From Pullichristensenella sp963930055 (GTDB taxonomy: Bacteria; Bacillota; Clostridia; Christensenellales; Aristaeellaceae): a stretch of 64,000 bases of DNA. This document shows, in pieces, positions 1 through 8,458 of this stretch (its first letter is position 1; each line of letters opens with the position of its first letter). A program made the translations under genes and the position numbers. The notes beneath the pieces were generated by a model. The model was not told the DNA's origin. It made no database searches and was given only the letters and a program-made list of their open reading frames with translations. The DNA is taken from the NCBI GenBank assembly GCA_963930055.1, contig CAWVKS010000008.1:372001-436000 (forward strand), given 5' to 3'.

Positions 1-1
1 T

Positions 2-625
2 CTTGAACAGGCCTGCGCGCGCGTGGCGATCTCCGTGGCCAGCCCCGTGGTGCGCCTGTGCAGCGCGATGCGCACGGCGGTGGAACAGCTCTGCAAGCAG
101 GGGCTCGCCTGGGAGGAGTCCGGCGTGGCCAGCTACGCCGTGGCCTTCGAGGCCGCGCGCGAGGAGCTGGAGGCGGATATGGACGCGAACATCGCCGCCC
201 TCTGCGACCGCGCCGCCGCCCTCAAGGCCGGCCTTGAGCAGGTGGAGGCGGAGACGATGCAATGGATCCGGGAGCAGGGCGGCGTGGCGCAGGACGAGCT
301 GGAGGAAGCCATCGCCTACCTGCGGGAGCACGCCGAAGAACTGGAAAAGGACATCTCCGAGGTCAGCGACGAGGTGGCCGAGGAACTGACGCGCGCCCTG
401 GTGCGTGTGGAAGCGGCGCTGGACGCGGGCATGGATGAGGCCGGCGAATCCCTGGGCGACATGGCCGAGCAGGTGCGCAAGGGCGTGGACGCCCTCTGGA
501 AGGAGGGCAAGACCTGGGCCGAGGCCGGCATGGACGAAACCAAGGCCGCCTACGAGGCCGCCAGCGAGGCTGTGCAGGAAGGCTGGCAGGAACTGACCGC
601 CGCCATCGGCGAGCTGTTTTCCTGA
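2..625 (+). CDS. Partial Ala/Glu-rich helical protein of unknown function
   Basis: The reading frame is open to the left edge, so the N-terminus is missing; about 207 residues are visible. The protein is dominated by Ala, Glu, Asp and regularly spaced hydrophobic residues, with repeated stretches such as EELEADMDANIAAL and EELEKDISEVSDEVAEEL, which suggests long amphipathic helices or a coiled coil. I see no signal peptide, membrane segment or catalytic motif in the visible part. A terminator hairpin follows 12 bases after the stop, so this is the last gene of its transcript. I do not recognise the family. A phasin-like or structural role is possible but is only a guess from composition. Confidence 0.6.
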   Translation, partial: LEQACARVAISVASPVVRLCSAMRTAVEQLCKQGLAWEESGVASYAVAFEAAREELEADMDANIAALCDRAAALKAGLEQVEAETMQWIREQGGVAQDELEEAIAYLREHAEELEKDISEVSDEVAEELTRALVRVEAALDAGMDEAGESLGDMAEQVRKGVDALWKEGKTWAEAGMDETKAAYEAASEAVQEGWQELTAAIGELFS

Positions 626-636
626 GGCATTGCGAA

Positions 637-681
637 GCAGGGCGCGCTTTCCGCGGGAAGTGGAAGTTGCGCCCTGTTTTT
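637..681 (+). terminator. Intrinsic terminator after the first gene
   Basis: CAGGGCGC (638-645) pairs with GCGCCCTG (669-676) and is followed by five T (677-681). Confidence 0.7.
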
Positions 682-787
682 GCGCGTATTTCGCGCGTCA
701 AAAGCCGATAAATGCTGGACAAAACCTGAAAACGGGGACGTTTGGCGCGGTTTTCACCATTCGGTGGGCGCGCGTCGCGGCGGCCGC

Positions 788-2557
788 CTACGGCCGCGCG
801 GGCGCTCGCCCCATGTTGAAACCGCAGACGGCGCAGAAGCCGTCGGCGTTGCCCTCGTGCGCGCCATAGGCCTCTTCCAGCCGGTCGTCCGCGTAGTCGT
901 TGCCATCGTCGACAAATTCCGCGCCGCAGTCCGCGCAGAGGATGACCGGGTGATAGGAAAGCGTCGTCCTGTGCCGCGCGTCATCGACGATCCCGGCCGT
1001 TTCCTCGTACAGCGACCAGCCGGCCACGGAAAAGTCCCTGTGCGCGCACACACGGGCCCGCGCGCCGCATCCGTCGCAGAAACCGTCGCAGTCGTGGTCC
1101 TCATGGGACGATTCCACCAGCTGGAAATCGAAGTATTTTCCCCGCCCCGCGCCGCAATCGCCGCATTCATACCACTCGTCGCCGCTGGCGAGGGCCACGT
1201 GCGTGCCGCTGCCGGTATCCACGGGCGTGGTCAGCGCCTCGACGCAGCGGCTTTTCAGCACCCAGTTTTCATGCGCGCAGTCCACCGCGTAGCCGCAGTC
1301 CGAGCAGGCCGTCCCGCCGCCGTATTCCTCGAACCAGTGTTCCTCCAGCCAGGTGTAGCCGGGGTCGAAGCGGGAGCAGCGCGCCGCCAGCGCGCCGCAA
1401 TCCTCGCACCAGAGGCGCACATCAAGGCGCGCGCCGCGGCAGAGGTGCTGACGGCTGCTGTATGCCTCGCAGGCCGTCCGCCCGTCCCGGCCGGGGTCGC
1501 TCTCCACCCGCACGTTGGCGTGCCGGCAGGCGGCGCCGGCGGGGGCAAAGCCGCCGTCCTCATACCAGCCGCAGGCGCACAGGCCGTTTTCGTCGTATTC
1601 GTGCGGCTGCGTCTCGCACTGCACGCGGGCGGGCGTCGCCATGTCCGGGAGCCGTTCGCCGCATTTTGCGCAGCGGGGGGCGTAGACGCTCTCTGTATAG
1701 CGCTCGTGGCTGCCGGCGTCGAGGAAGATGTATTGTTCGCTCGTCGTCCAGTCGTCCTCCCCGCCGTTCCCGGCCGCCTCGTGCGCGCAGGCGCCGTCTT
1801 TGGGGAAGCCGCATTCGTCGCAGTAGAGGCCGTCGCGTTCAAATGCGTGCGCCTGCACCGCGCCGCGGACGTCCCCGGAGGATACGCCGGCCACGCCGCC
1901 GCAGTCCTGGCAGACGGTGGCGACGCCCGTGTGCTCGATGACCACATGTCCGCTTTCGTCGGATTCGAGCCAGGAATAGCGCTCCTCGATCGTTTCCGTG
2001 TGCGCGTGCGGGCAGACAAAGCCGCAATCCGTGCAGACGTATTCGCCGTTTACGGCCTTGTAATCGTGCGGCGCTGTGCGCGCTTCGCCCTGCGCGGGGA
2101 CAGGCTCGCCCATCGCCGCGCCGCAGCGGGCGCAGAGCGCGGAGGTGATCAGCGTCTCCGTCACGGTGTGCGCGGAGGCGTCGCCCTCAATGGGCGTGCA
2201 GACGGGGTCGGCCGCCTCGGCCGCCGTGCCGCCGCCCGGGACGTGCGCTTCCGTCCAGGCCGCCCCCTCGCGGGCGTAGCTCTCCAAAGGGGCGTAGCAC
2301 ACGCCGCAGATCACGGTCACGCGCTCCGTCTGTGCGGCCGTGTGGCGCGCCCTGTCGCCCTCGATGGGTTCGTAGAGGCAGCCGGATACCTCGACGGCCT
2401 CCTCGCGCAGCGCCGCCGGGTGGGCGCACGCCTCGCCGCCCACGCCGGGGGATGGGTTTTTGCCCCCTTCGCCCAACGCTGCCGCGCCGCAGAGTATGGC
2501 GGGCAGAAGGGCGGCCAACAGCAGGGCCAGGAGCCTGCGTGCCAGGGATGTTTTCAT
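788..2557 (-). CDS. Secreted protein with many CxxCG zinc-ribbon-like repeats
   Basis: The protein is 589 aa when started at the ATG at 2557, which lies 5 bases after GGGG and gives a clear signal peptide (MKTSLARRLLALLLAALLPA). The mature part carries about a dozen CxxCG knuckles (CARCG, CTDCG, CQDCG, CDECG, CAKCG, CEDCG, CSDCG, CGDCG, CDGCG, CADCG, CAVCG), often preceded by a CxH pair such as CAHE, CPHAH or CRHAN. Between them are acidic and aromatic-rich stretches (for example EERYSWLESDESGH). The pattern suggests tandem zinc-binding modules outside the membrane. No catalytic domain is recognised. A TATAAT at 2626-2621 lies upstream without a clear -35. The upstream stretch to 2746 is AT-rich, unlike the gene. 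The exact function is unknown. Confidence 0.75.
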   Translation of the reverse strand: MKTSLARRLLALLLAALLPAILCGAAALGEGGKNPSPGVGGEACAHPAALREEAVEVSGCLYEPIEGDRARHTAAQTERVTVICGVCYAPLESYAREGAAWTEAHVPGGGTAAEAADPVCTPIEGDASAHTVTETLITSALCARCGAAMGEPVPAQGEARTAPHDYKAVNGEYVCTDCGFVCPHAHTETIEERYSWLESDESGHVVIEHTGVATVCQDCGGVAGVSSGDVRGAVQAHAFERDGLYCDECGFPKDGACAHEAAGNGGEDDWTTSEQYIFLDAGSHERYTESVYAPRCAKCGERLPDMATPARVQCETQPHEYDENGLCACGWYEDGGFAPAGAACRHANVRVESDPGRDGRTACEAYSSRQHLCRGARLDVRLWCEDCGALAARCSRFDPGYTWLEEHWFEEYGGGTACSDCGYAVDCAHENWVLKSRCVEALTTPVDTGSGTHVALASGDEWYECGDCGAGRGKYFDFQLVESSHEDHDCDGFCDGCGARARVCAHRDFSVAGWSLYEETAGIVDDARHRTTLSYHPVILCADCGAEFVDDGNDYADDRLEEAYGAHEGNADGFCAVCGFNMGRAPARP

Positions 2558-2746
2558 CGCTTTCCCCTCTTTCGGGCGTTTATCACGCTTGTCTTGCAAA
2601 TGTATGTCGAAATAATTACAATTATACAAATAAATCATAACAGATCGTGGGGGATATTTTGTTATGCGAATATTAAAAAACGAACGCATTGGCAAATTTT
2701 GGTAAATTTCGTGCGTTTTTACCGGCGAAGTTCGGGTGGGCGGCAC

Positions 2747-2782
2747 AAAAAAGGGGCGCCGCCCCCGCGGGGGAAGCGCCCC
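2747..2782 (-). terminator. Intrinsic terminator of the MazF-like gene
   Basis: On the minus strand GGGGCGC (2782-2776) pairs with GCGCCCC (2759-2753), followed by six T (2752-2747). It lies 17 bases after the MazF-like stop codon. Confidence 0.8.
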
Positions 2783-2799
2783 GGACCCGCCGATTTTCC

Positions 2800-3177
2800 T
2801 CACGCCGGATCCGTGCCGCGCGCGTGCGGCCCTTCCCGGTCCACGCCCAGGGAGACGCGCACCGCCTCGGAGACCTTTTCCATGATCTCCGGCGGCAGCG
2901 AGCCGATGCGCTCGCGCAGGCGGCGTTTGTCCAGTGTGCGGATCTGTTCGGCGAGGATCACGCTGTCCTTCTGCAATCCCGTGTTGCCGGCGGGGACGGA
3001 CACGTGGGTGGGCAGGCGCGCCTTGTTCACCTGCCCGGTGATGGCCAGCACGATCACAGTGGGGCTGTAACGGTTGCCCACGTCGTTCTGGATCACCAGC
3101 ACCGGGCGGATGCCGCCCTGCTCCGAGCCCACCACGGGGTCGAGGCTGGCGCTGAACAGGTCCCCTCTCGAAATCAT
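2800..3177 (-). CDS. MazF/PemK-type mRNA interferase (EndoA-like toxin)
   Basis: The product is 125 aa from the ATG at 3177, close to the usual length of about 116 aa for EndoA. The start was chosen because the protein then begins MISRGDLFSASLDPVVGSEQ, the canonical MazF N-terminus, with GGAG 11 bases upstream. IRPVLVIQND and the TVIVLAIT strand match the PemK/MazF fold, and KDSVILAEQIRTLDK matches the conserved C-terminal part. Known members cleave mRNA at short sequence sites and are held in check by an antitoxin encoded just upstream. Here the 111 bases upstream hold no credible antitoxin, and the next gene is ypeB, so the toxin appears to stand alone. Other starts up to 3267 are in frame but poorly supported. 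Confidence 0.88.
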   Translation of the reverse strand: MISRGDLFSASLDPVVGSEQGGIRPVLVIQNDVGNRYSPTVIVLAITGQVNKARLPTHVSVPAGNTGLQKDSVILAEQIRTLDKRRLRERIGSLPPEIMEKVSEAVRVSLGVDREGPHARGTDPA

Positions 3178-3288
3178 GGTCTCACGCTCCGCATACACTG
3201 TCTGCGGCATACTATGCGCGCGCGGCGCGTGCGGTGAGAGCGCGTATCCGCGCCCGGAAACGTCCATACAGCATCCCTCCCGCCGGCG

Positions 3289-4620
3289 CTACATCACCAG
3301 CGTGCCGTTTTCCTCGCTGATGAGTTCGAAAAGCTCCCGCTCCGCGCCGGTCTGCGCGTCGATATAGACCAGGTATTCCCCGCTTTCGTCAAACGCCTGT
3401 ATCTCGTAGCAGAGGTATTCGTTGGCATTTTCGGGGATCACGCACAGCCGCGCTTCCTGCGCCGTCAGCCGCCCGCCGAGACGGGCAAGAGCCTCTTCCT
3501 CGGAAAGCGCGGGCAGCGTGAATTCGCGCTCCACGTGGTTGCGCAGGTAGCCGCCCGCCTCCAGGCCGATGACCGCCCCGTCGCGCAGCGAGACCTGCAC
3601 CTTCACAAGGTCGGGGTAGAGCACCACGCCGTCCTGCACGGCGGCAAAGTTGACGGTGAGTATGCCCTCGTAGCGGCTGAAGTAGCTCTCGCGCATCTCC
3701 CCATAGCCGCGCGCGGCGAGGAAGGAACGCGCCGCCTCCACCGCCTGCTGCTCAGTAAGGGCGATTTCGGCCACGTCCTCGTTGGGCAGCATGTAGAGCA
3801 CCTGCGCGCCCGCTTTCGTAACGCCTGCGGAAATGGAGTAGCCATTCGCTGTAACGGTGAACTCGTAACACTCCACGGGGATGCTGCTCTCGCCCTCCAG
3901 GCGCAATTCCGTCACCGCGTCCGCGCCCAAATAGGCGCGCAGCGCCCGTTCCGCCCCGGCCGCGTCCACGGCGGGAAGGCCGGCAAGGGCGCGGTATTCC
4001 GTCTGCCCGGCGGCGTCGGAGAAGGGGCCGTCGTACAAAAGCGCCGGGTAGGACACCGCCGGGTCGGTGAGCGGGTAGAGGCTCTCCTCGCCCGTCCCGC
4101 CCATGTCGCCGGCGAACACGTCCTCGCCCGCCTCATAGCGCGAAAGCAGCTGCCCCAGGCGCGCGGAGAGCCCGCCCGCCGATTCCGAGAGCGTGGAGAT
4201 GGTCTCATAGTCCGCGTCGCTGATGGCCGCGCCGCCCGCCAGACGCCCGGCCAGCGAGGTGGCGAAGTCCCCGGCCTGGTTGACGAACTTGATCGTCGCC
4301 GACACCGCCTCCTCGCCCAGCGGCAGCTGCGACAAATCGTCCTGCGCGCCCTGCGCCTGGCGGGCGATCTCCGAAAGCAGCACCTGTTCCTGCTGGGCGC
4401 TGCCCGTCACCAGCAGCTTGCGCAGGTTGGTGGACATGCCCTCCATCAGTTCGCAGGTCTCGTAAAACGCCTTCTGGTACACGGCGCTGAGGCGCGCGTT
4501 CAAATCGCGCACGTCGGCGGCCTGTTTGAAGATGAGCACCGCCAGCGCCGCCAGCAGCGCGCAGGCGCCCACGAGCGCCGCGCGCAGGTAGTCCCGGTCC
4601 CGTGTGCGGGAAATCTGCAT
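3289..4620 (-). CDS. ypeB: Germination protein YpeB
   Basis: The product is 443 aa. It starts with a single membrane anchor (about residues 12-30, ALVGACALLAALAVLIF), continues with a helical region (DLNARLSAVYQKAFYETCEL), and ends with PepSY-like repeats (residues about 190-440). In known spore formers YpeB sits at the inner spore membrane and stabilises the cortex-lytic enzyme SleB. The gene starts 12 bases after the sleB stop, and spoIIR, sleB and ypeB run in one direction. The family assignment rests on this neighbourhood plus the YpeB-like motifs MEGMSTNLRKLLV and the PepSY pattern. Confidence 0.93.
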   Translation of the reverse strand: MQISRTRDRDYLRAALVGACALLAALAVLIFKQAADVRDLNARLSAVYQKAFYETCELMEGMSTNLRKLLVTGSAQQEQVLLSEIARQAQGAQDDLSQLPLGEEAVSATIKFVNQAGDFATSLAGRLAGGAAISDADYETISTLSESAGGLSARLGQLLSRYEAGEDVFAGDMGGTGEESLYPLTDPAVSYPALLYDGPFSDAAGQTEYRALAGLPAVDAAGAERALRAYLGADAVTELRLEGESSIPVECYEFTVTANGYSISAGVTKAGAQVLYMLPNEDVAEIALTEQQAVEAARSFLAARGYGEMRESYFSRYEGILTVNFAAVQDGVVLYPDLVKVQVSLRDGAVIGLEAGGYLRNHVEREFTLPALSEEEALARLGGRLTAQEARLCVIPENANEYLCYEIQAFDESGEYLVYIDAQTGAERELFELISEENGTLVM

Positions 4621-4632
4621 GCCTTTTCCCCC

Positions 4633-5298
4633 TTACACCGCGAAGTAGTGGTTGCCGATCACCGTCTTGACCGTGCGCGTGCGTATCCATTCGTCGTCGG
4701 TCTTGCGGGGATTGTAGTAGTAGAGGCAGCCGCCCGTGGGGTCCCAGCCGTTGAGGGCGTCCAGCGCCGCGCGGATGGCCGTGGAATCGGGCGTGTTGTT
4801 GATCGAGCCGTTGGAGACGCAGGAAAAGGCCCCGCTCTGGTAGATGACGCCGCTGATGGTGTTGGGGAAGGAGGCGCTCTCCACGCGATTCAGGACCACG
4901 GCGGCCACGGCCACCTGCCCCTTGTAGCTCTCCCCGCGCGCCTCGGCGTAGACCAGCTTGGAAAGCAGGCGGTGGTCGGCGGAGATGATCGTCGCCGAGG
5001 TGGACGAGGAGCCGGAGGAGGAGAGCGTCACGCCCAGCGCCGCCGCCGTGTCCGGCCCCACGCGGCCGTCCACCGCCAGGCCGTTTCGGCGCTGAAAGAG
5101 GATCACCGCGTCGCGGGTCTTTTCGCCGTATTTGCCGTCGGCTTCGCCGTCCAGGTAGTCGTACTGGATGAGGCGCTGCTGCACCTTGCGCACGTTCTCG
5201 CCCGAGGAACCGACCTCCAGCACCGTCGCCGCCTGCGTGCCGGGCATGGCGAGCAGGAGCGCCAGCAGCAGGAGGAAAATGCGTTTGCCCACCTTCAT
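4633..5298 (-). CDS. sleB: Spore cortex-lytic enzyme SleB
   Basis: The product is 221 aa. A signal peptide (MKVGKRIFLLLLALLLAMPG) is followed by a peptidoglycan-binding domain (residues about 27-90, GSSGENVRKVQQRLIQYDYL and VDGRVGPDTAAALG). A Ser-rich linker then leads to a hydrolase-2 catalytic domain (residues about 105-221, LVYAEARGESYKGQVAVAAV, with the presumed catalytic Glu in AEARGE). SleB is a lytic transglycosylase that degrades muramic-lactam cortex peptidoglycan during germination. The gene overlaps the end of spoIIR by 4 bases and is followed by ypeB, whose product SleB normally requires. Confidence 0.95.
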   Translation of the reverse strand: MKVGKRIFLLLLALLLAMPGTQAATVLEVGSSGENVRKVQQRLIQYDYLDGEADGKYGEKTRDAVILFQRRNGLAVDGRVGPDTAAALGVTLSSSGSSSTSATIISADHRLLSKLVYAEARGESYKGQVAVAAVVLNRVESASFPNTISGVIYQSGAFSCVSNGSINNTPDSTAIRAALDALNGWDPTGGCLYYYNPRKTDDEWIRTRTVKTVIGNHYFAV

Positions 5299-5855
5299 GC
5301 CTGACCTCCAAACAGATCGCGCAGGAAGCGCCCCACGCTGGAATAGAACTCGATGGGCATATCCTCCCCGGCAAAATACGCCGCCTCATCCACCACGCAC
5401 AGCGAGGGATAGAGCACGCACCACCAGTTATGGCCGCCGCCCCCGCCGAGGGTCACGCGCAGCGCCCGGTAGTCGCCCGCGGGCACCAGCAGCGCCCCGT
5501 AGACGCGGTCGGGAAAGGCGAACGCGCCCGTCTCCACCGTTATTTCACCGTCAAAGCCCATCTCCCGCGCCGCGATGGCGGCGGCGGTCTGAAATTCGGC
5601 AAGATGGGCGTTGAGGGCGGCGTAGGCCTCGTCGGCATCCTCGCAACCGGCGGACACCTCCCGCGCCTTCACAAGGCAGGCGTCGCGCACGGCCAGTTTC
5701 ACCGCCTGCTCCCAGTCCGTGTCGCCCGAGGCCACCACGTGCAGGCGGATAAAGTCATAAACGCCCTCGCCCCGCGCCGGGGCGGCGAACAGTATGCAAA
5801 GCGTCAGCGCCAGAAGCGCGCAGAAAAAGCGGCGAAGCAAGCCGAAGCCCTCCAT
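5295..5855 (-). CDS. spoIIR: Stage II sporulation protein R
   Basis: The product is 186 aa with an N-terminal signal or anchor segment (FFCALLALTLCILFAAP). Family hallmarks are IRLHVVASGD near residue 37, the central LAVRDACLV, and the C-terminal GHNWWCVLYPSLCV. In known sporulators SpoIIR is made in the forespore and activates SpoIIGA, which processes pro-sigma-E in the mother cell. Here it overlaps sleB by 4 bases, joining an early signalling gene to late germination genes. A GTATA resembling a forespore-sigma -35 lies at 5903-5899, but no convincing -10 follows, so I do not call a promoter. Confidence 0.92.
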   Translation of the reverse strand: MEGFGLLRRFFCALLALTLCILFAAPARGEGVYDFIRLHVVASGDTDWEQAVKLAVRDACLVKAREVSAGCEDADEAYAALNAHLAEFQTAAAIAAREMGFDGEITVETGAFAFPDRVYGALLVPAGDYRALRVTLGGGGGHNWWCVLYPSLCVVDEAAYFAGEDMPIEFYSSVGRFLRDLFGGQA

Positions 5856-6035
5856 TTCATCGGATGATGCTTTTATCGTCGGCAGATTTTGCCGCCTTTA
5901 TACGGGCGGGCGCGAAAATGGGGGCGAAAAGGGAACGCGCGGCCGAGAAAAAACGTCAGATAGGTGTGCATCCCGCCACGACCGCTTTTTTTCATCATCT
6001 TTTAATCCATCCCGCGCGTTTGTGGCGATTCTTTG

Positions 6036-6044
6036 TGCTATAAT
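6036..6044 (+). promoter_or_regulatory. Extended -10 promoter for the glycosyltransferase gene
   Basis: TGC immediately precedes TATAAT (6039-6044), giving an extended -10. No good -35 is seen at 17 bp. It lies 34 bases before the GTG start. Confidence 0.6.
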
Positions 6045-6077
6045 AGACGGACGAAAACGGGCAAGGGAGGAAAGGGC

Positions 6078-7340
6078 GTGGGCGACAAGCTGCTGCTCAT
6101 CTTGAATATACTCGGCACGCTCTATCTGGTCTATTTCGCCGGCGTGATCGTGCTGGGCCTTTTCCGCAAAAACCGCGAGTTTCCCGCCGCCGCGCCGCAG
6201 AAGCGCATCGCCGCGGTGATCGCCGCGCGCAACGAGGCGGGCGTGATCGGCGAGGCCGTGCGCACGCTGCTTGCGCAGGACTATCCGCGCGAATTGTTCG
6301 ACATCTGGGTGATCCCCAACAACTGCACGGACGATACCGAGGACGTGGCCGCAAATGCCGGCGCGCGCGTTTTGCGCTGCGCGGAGCCGGTGAGCTGCAA
6401 GGGCGACGTGTTGCGCTTTGCCTTTAGGCACCTTCTGGCCATGGACTACGACGCCTTTTGCATCTTCGACGCGGACAACCTCGTCAATCCCGGCTTTTTC
6501 CGCGCCGCCAACGACGCCCTCTGCCATGGCGCGCGCATCGGCCAGGGCTTCCGCGACAGCAAGAACTCCTGCGAAAGCTGGGTGGCGGGCGGCATGAGCG
6601 TGTTTTACTGGTTTATGAGCCGCCTGTTCAACCGCGGCCGCGCGGCGCTGGGCATGTCGGCCATCCTCAACGGCACCGGCGTGGTGCTCGACGCCGGCCT
6701 CATCCGCGAGATGGGCTGGAACACGCGCACGCTCACGGAAGATCTGGAACTGTCCGCCCAGTGCGGCCTGCGCGGCGAGAAGATCGCCTACCTCGAGAAG
6801 GCCATTACATATGATGAACAGCCCGTGACCTTCGGCGTGTCCTTCGAACAGCGGCGGCGCTGGTTCCGCGGCTCGATGCAGACCACGCTGCGCTACTGGC
6901 CGAAACTGGTCTGGCGCGCTATCCGCCACCGCAGTTTGCAGGCGCTGGATCTGGCCATCTTCTTCCTGGGCAACATCATGCAGTTCGTCTGCCTGGTGCC
7001 GGGCGCGGCGGCGGCGGTCAAGACCGTGCGCTTCGTGGCCAGTCTGGGCGGCGCGGAGGTCGTCGCGGCGCTGGCGGTGGCGGTGGCCATCGTCTACATT
7101 GCCGCCATCAGCCTTGGCGCGGCGCTGATTTGCCATCTGGCGGGCAAGAAGCCGGGGCGGGAGATGCCGGGCGTGCTGGGCTTCTGGCTCATCGCCCTGA
7201 CGTGGTTTCCGGCCAACCTCTCGGCGCTGATCGTGCCGCCGCGCTGGCGGGCTATCCCCCACACCAGCCGCGCCACGCTCGCCGACGTGATGCCGCGCCG
7301 CCGCGGCAAGGGGCGCGCTCTCTCCGAGGATATCAATTAA
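6078..7340 (+). CDS. Membrane-bound family 2 glycosyltransferase
   Basis: The product is 420 aa from the GTG at 6078, which follows GGGAGGAAAGGGC; the upstream in-frame ATG at 6033 lies before the -10 box. There is one N-terminal membrane segment (LLLILNILGTLYLVYFAGVI). A GT-A domain follows (AAVIAARNEAGVIGEAVRTL), with a DAD motif (CIFDADN, metal and nucleotide-sugar binding) and the acceptor-side EDLELS and RRRWFRGS motifs, comparable to ED and QxxRW. Three membrane segments follow (about residues 300-390). The layout is that of processive polysaccharide synthases or lipid-linked glycosyltransferases. The sugar and acceptor cannot be told. The gene stands alone between its own promoter and a strong terminator. 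Confidence 0.88.
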   Translation: MGDKLLLILNILGTLYLVYFAGVIVLGLFRKNREFPAAAPQKRIAAVIAARNEAGVIGEAVRTLLAQDYPRELFDIWVIPNNCTDDTEDVAANAGARVLRCAEPVSCKGDVLRFAFRHLLAMDYDAFCIFDADNLVNPGFFRAANDALCHGARIGQGFRDSKNSCESWVAGGMSVFYWFMSRLFNRGRAALGMSAILNGTGVVLDAGLIREMGWNTRTLTEDLELSAQCGLRGEKIAYLEKAITYDEQPVTFGVSFEQRRRWFRGSMQTTLRYWPKLVWRAIRHRSLQALDLAIFFLGNIMQFVCLVPGAAAAVKTVRFVASLGGAEVVAALAVAVAIVYIAAISLGAALICHLAGKKPGREMPGVLGFWLIALTWFPANLSALIVPPRWRAIPHTSRATLADVMPRRRGKGRALSEDIN

Positions 7341-7348
7341 AAAAACAG

Positions 7349-7392
7349 ACCGCCCGGGCACGGGGGAACTCCCGCTTCCCGGGCGGTTTTTG
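7349..7392 (+). terminator. Intrinsic terminator after the glycosyltransferase
   Basis: ACCGCCCGGG (7349-7358) pairs with CCCGGGCGGT (7378-7387), followed by a T run. Confidence 0.9.
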
Positions 7393-7408
7393 CAAAGGGG
7401 TGTTCTGG

Positions 7409-7606
7409 ATGCGCAAATGCCTGCGCTGCGGCGCGGAGATGAAGGAAAACTGCGATCTGCGCGTGCAGGGCGCGGGCTACGGCCTCGTGCTCTGCAAGGA
7501 CGTAGACAAGCTCTTTGGCGGCCGCATCGGCAAGCCCAAGGTCGCCGTTTGCCCGCAGTGCGGGGAAATATCGCTGTATCTGGACGACGTGGAGAAACTG
7601 CGCTGA
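7409..7606 (+). CDS. Small zinc-ribbon protein
   Basis: The product is 65 aa from the ATG at 7409, preceded by AAAGGGG. It has two CxxC pairs, CLRCGAEM near the start and CPQCGEIS near residue 50, the pattern of a small zinc ribbon. The middle (LVLCKDVDKLFGGRIGKPKVAV) is typical of short Firmicutes proteins annotated as nucleic-acid-binding zinc ribbons, for which no function is established. It is followed 30 bases later by a gene for an anchored acidic protein with its own ribosome binding site, and the two may be co-transcribed. Confidence 0.75.
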   Translation: MRKCLRCGAEMKENCDLRVQGAGYGLVLCKDVDKLFGGRIGKPKVAVCPQCGEISLYLDDVEKLR

Positions 7607-7636
7607 AGGCGCGCGGCGCCGGAAGGGGGAAACTGC

Positions 7637-8455
7637 ATGCGCAAACGCTGGCTGTGGATCGCGGCGGCGCTGGTGGCGGCAGCTTTGTTTGCCACGCAGT
7701 GCGCGCCGGGCATCATCGAGGACATGCAGCGGCGGCAGGGGCTTGCGCATGCCGACGCGCTGATGGAGGAGGGTGAGTACGAGGGAGCCTATGAGGCGCT
7801 GATGGTGTGGTTCCGGCGCGGCGAAAACACCGATGCGGACTACGCCCGCTACTTCCTCTGCAACGCGCACATCGCCTATGAGCGGGGAGATGTCAACAAC
7901 GCGGAGATAGACCTGCGCCTCTACGCCGACTACTGCCCGGAATACCAGTGGAGCGAGGAGACGCGCGCCTTTGCCGAGACCGTCACGCAGGAAGCCGAAG
8001 CCCTTGCCGCCCGGCAGCGCGCGGAGGCGGCGGCAGAGCTCGCGGCGGTGCGCGCCGCCTATCAGGAGCGCGTGCGCACGGAACCGCCGTTTGTGGGCAT
8101 GTATGTCAGGGACATCGACAATACGCCGCTCGGGGATGGAAAAATATCCGACCACGAACGGCGCTACGTGGACGGAAAACTGGTGGACATATACATCTAC
8201 GATTACTACGACGAGGACGGCGAGGTCATCTACTCGGCGCGCACGGTGGACGGCGAGGTCACAGAAGTCTGGCCGGGCGGCTACGACCCGCCCATCACCT
8301 ATTCCCCCTCCCCGCGCCGCGACTACGAGGAGGAGGAAGAAGACCGCTTTAACGCCCCCTCCTACGCCAACGAAGAGGACTTCTATGACGACCACTACGA
8401 CGATTTCTTCGACTACGAGGAGGCCGCGGACTACTACCGCGAACACACCGAATAG
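7637..8455 (+). CDS. Membrane-anchored protein with helical repeats and acidic tail
   Basis: The product is 272 aa. It begins with a signal anchor (WLWIAAALVAAALFATQCAP). The Cys after it is not in a convincing lipobox, so lipidation is uncertain. Residues about 35-100 look like two TPR-type helix pairs (ADALMEEGEYEGAYEALMVW, CNAHIAYERGDVNNAEIDLR). A charged helix follows, then a beta-rich stretch (VGMYVRDIDNTPLG to VDGEVTEVWPGG), and the tail is very acidic and Tyr-rich (YDDHYDDFFDYEEAADYY). The ribosome binding site is GGAAGGGGG. I recognise no family. An extracytoplasmic scaffold or metal-binding role would fit but is a guess. Confidence 0.7.
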   Translation: MRKRWLWIAAALVAAALFATQCAPGIIEDMQRRQGLAHADALMEEGEYEGAYEALMVWFRRGENTDADYARYFLCNAHIAYERGDVNNAEIDLRLYADYCPEYQWSEETRAFAETVTQEAEALAARQRAEAAAELAAVRAAYQERVRTEPPFVGMYVRDIDNTPLGDGKISDHERRYVDGKLVDIYIYDYYDEDGEVIYSARTVDGEVTEVWPGGYDPPITYSPSPRRDYEEEEEDRFNAPSYANEEDFYDDHYDDFFDYEEAADYYREHTE

Positions 8456-8458
8456 CGC

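Noticed and set aside
680..3070. A 796-codon plus-strand frame opposite the cysteine-rich and MazF genes
   Set aside because: High GC leaves long antisense frames open. Its product lacks any fold pattern, while the opposite strand has a signal peptide, CxxC repeats and MazF motifs.
3535..5304. A 589-codon plus-strand frame over ypeB and sleB
   Set aside because: It is antisense to recognised sporulation genes with clear ribosome binding sites.
5898..7361. A 487-codon minus-strand frame over the glycosyltransferase
   Set aside because: The plus strand has the promoter, ribosome binding site, DAD motif and terminator.
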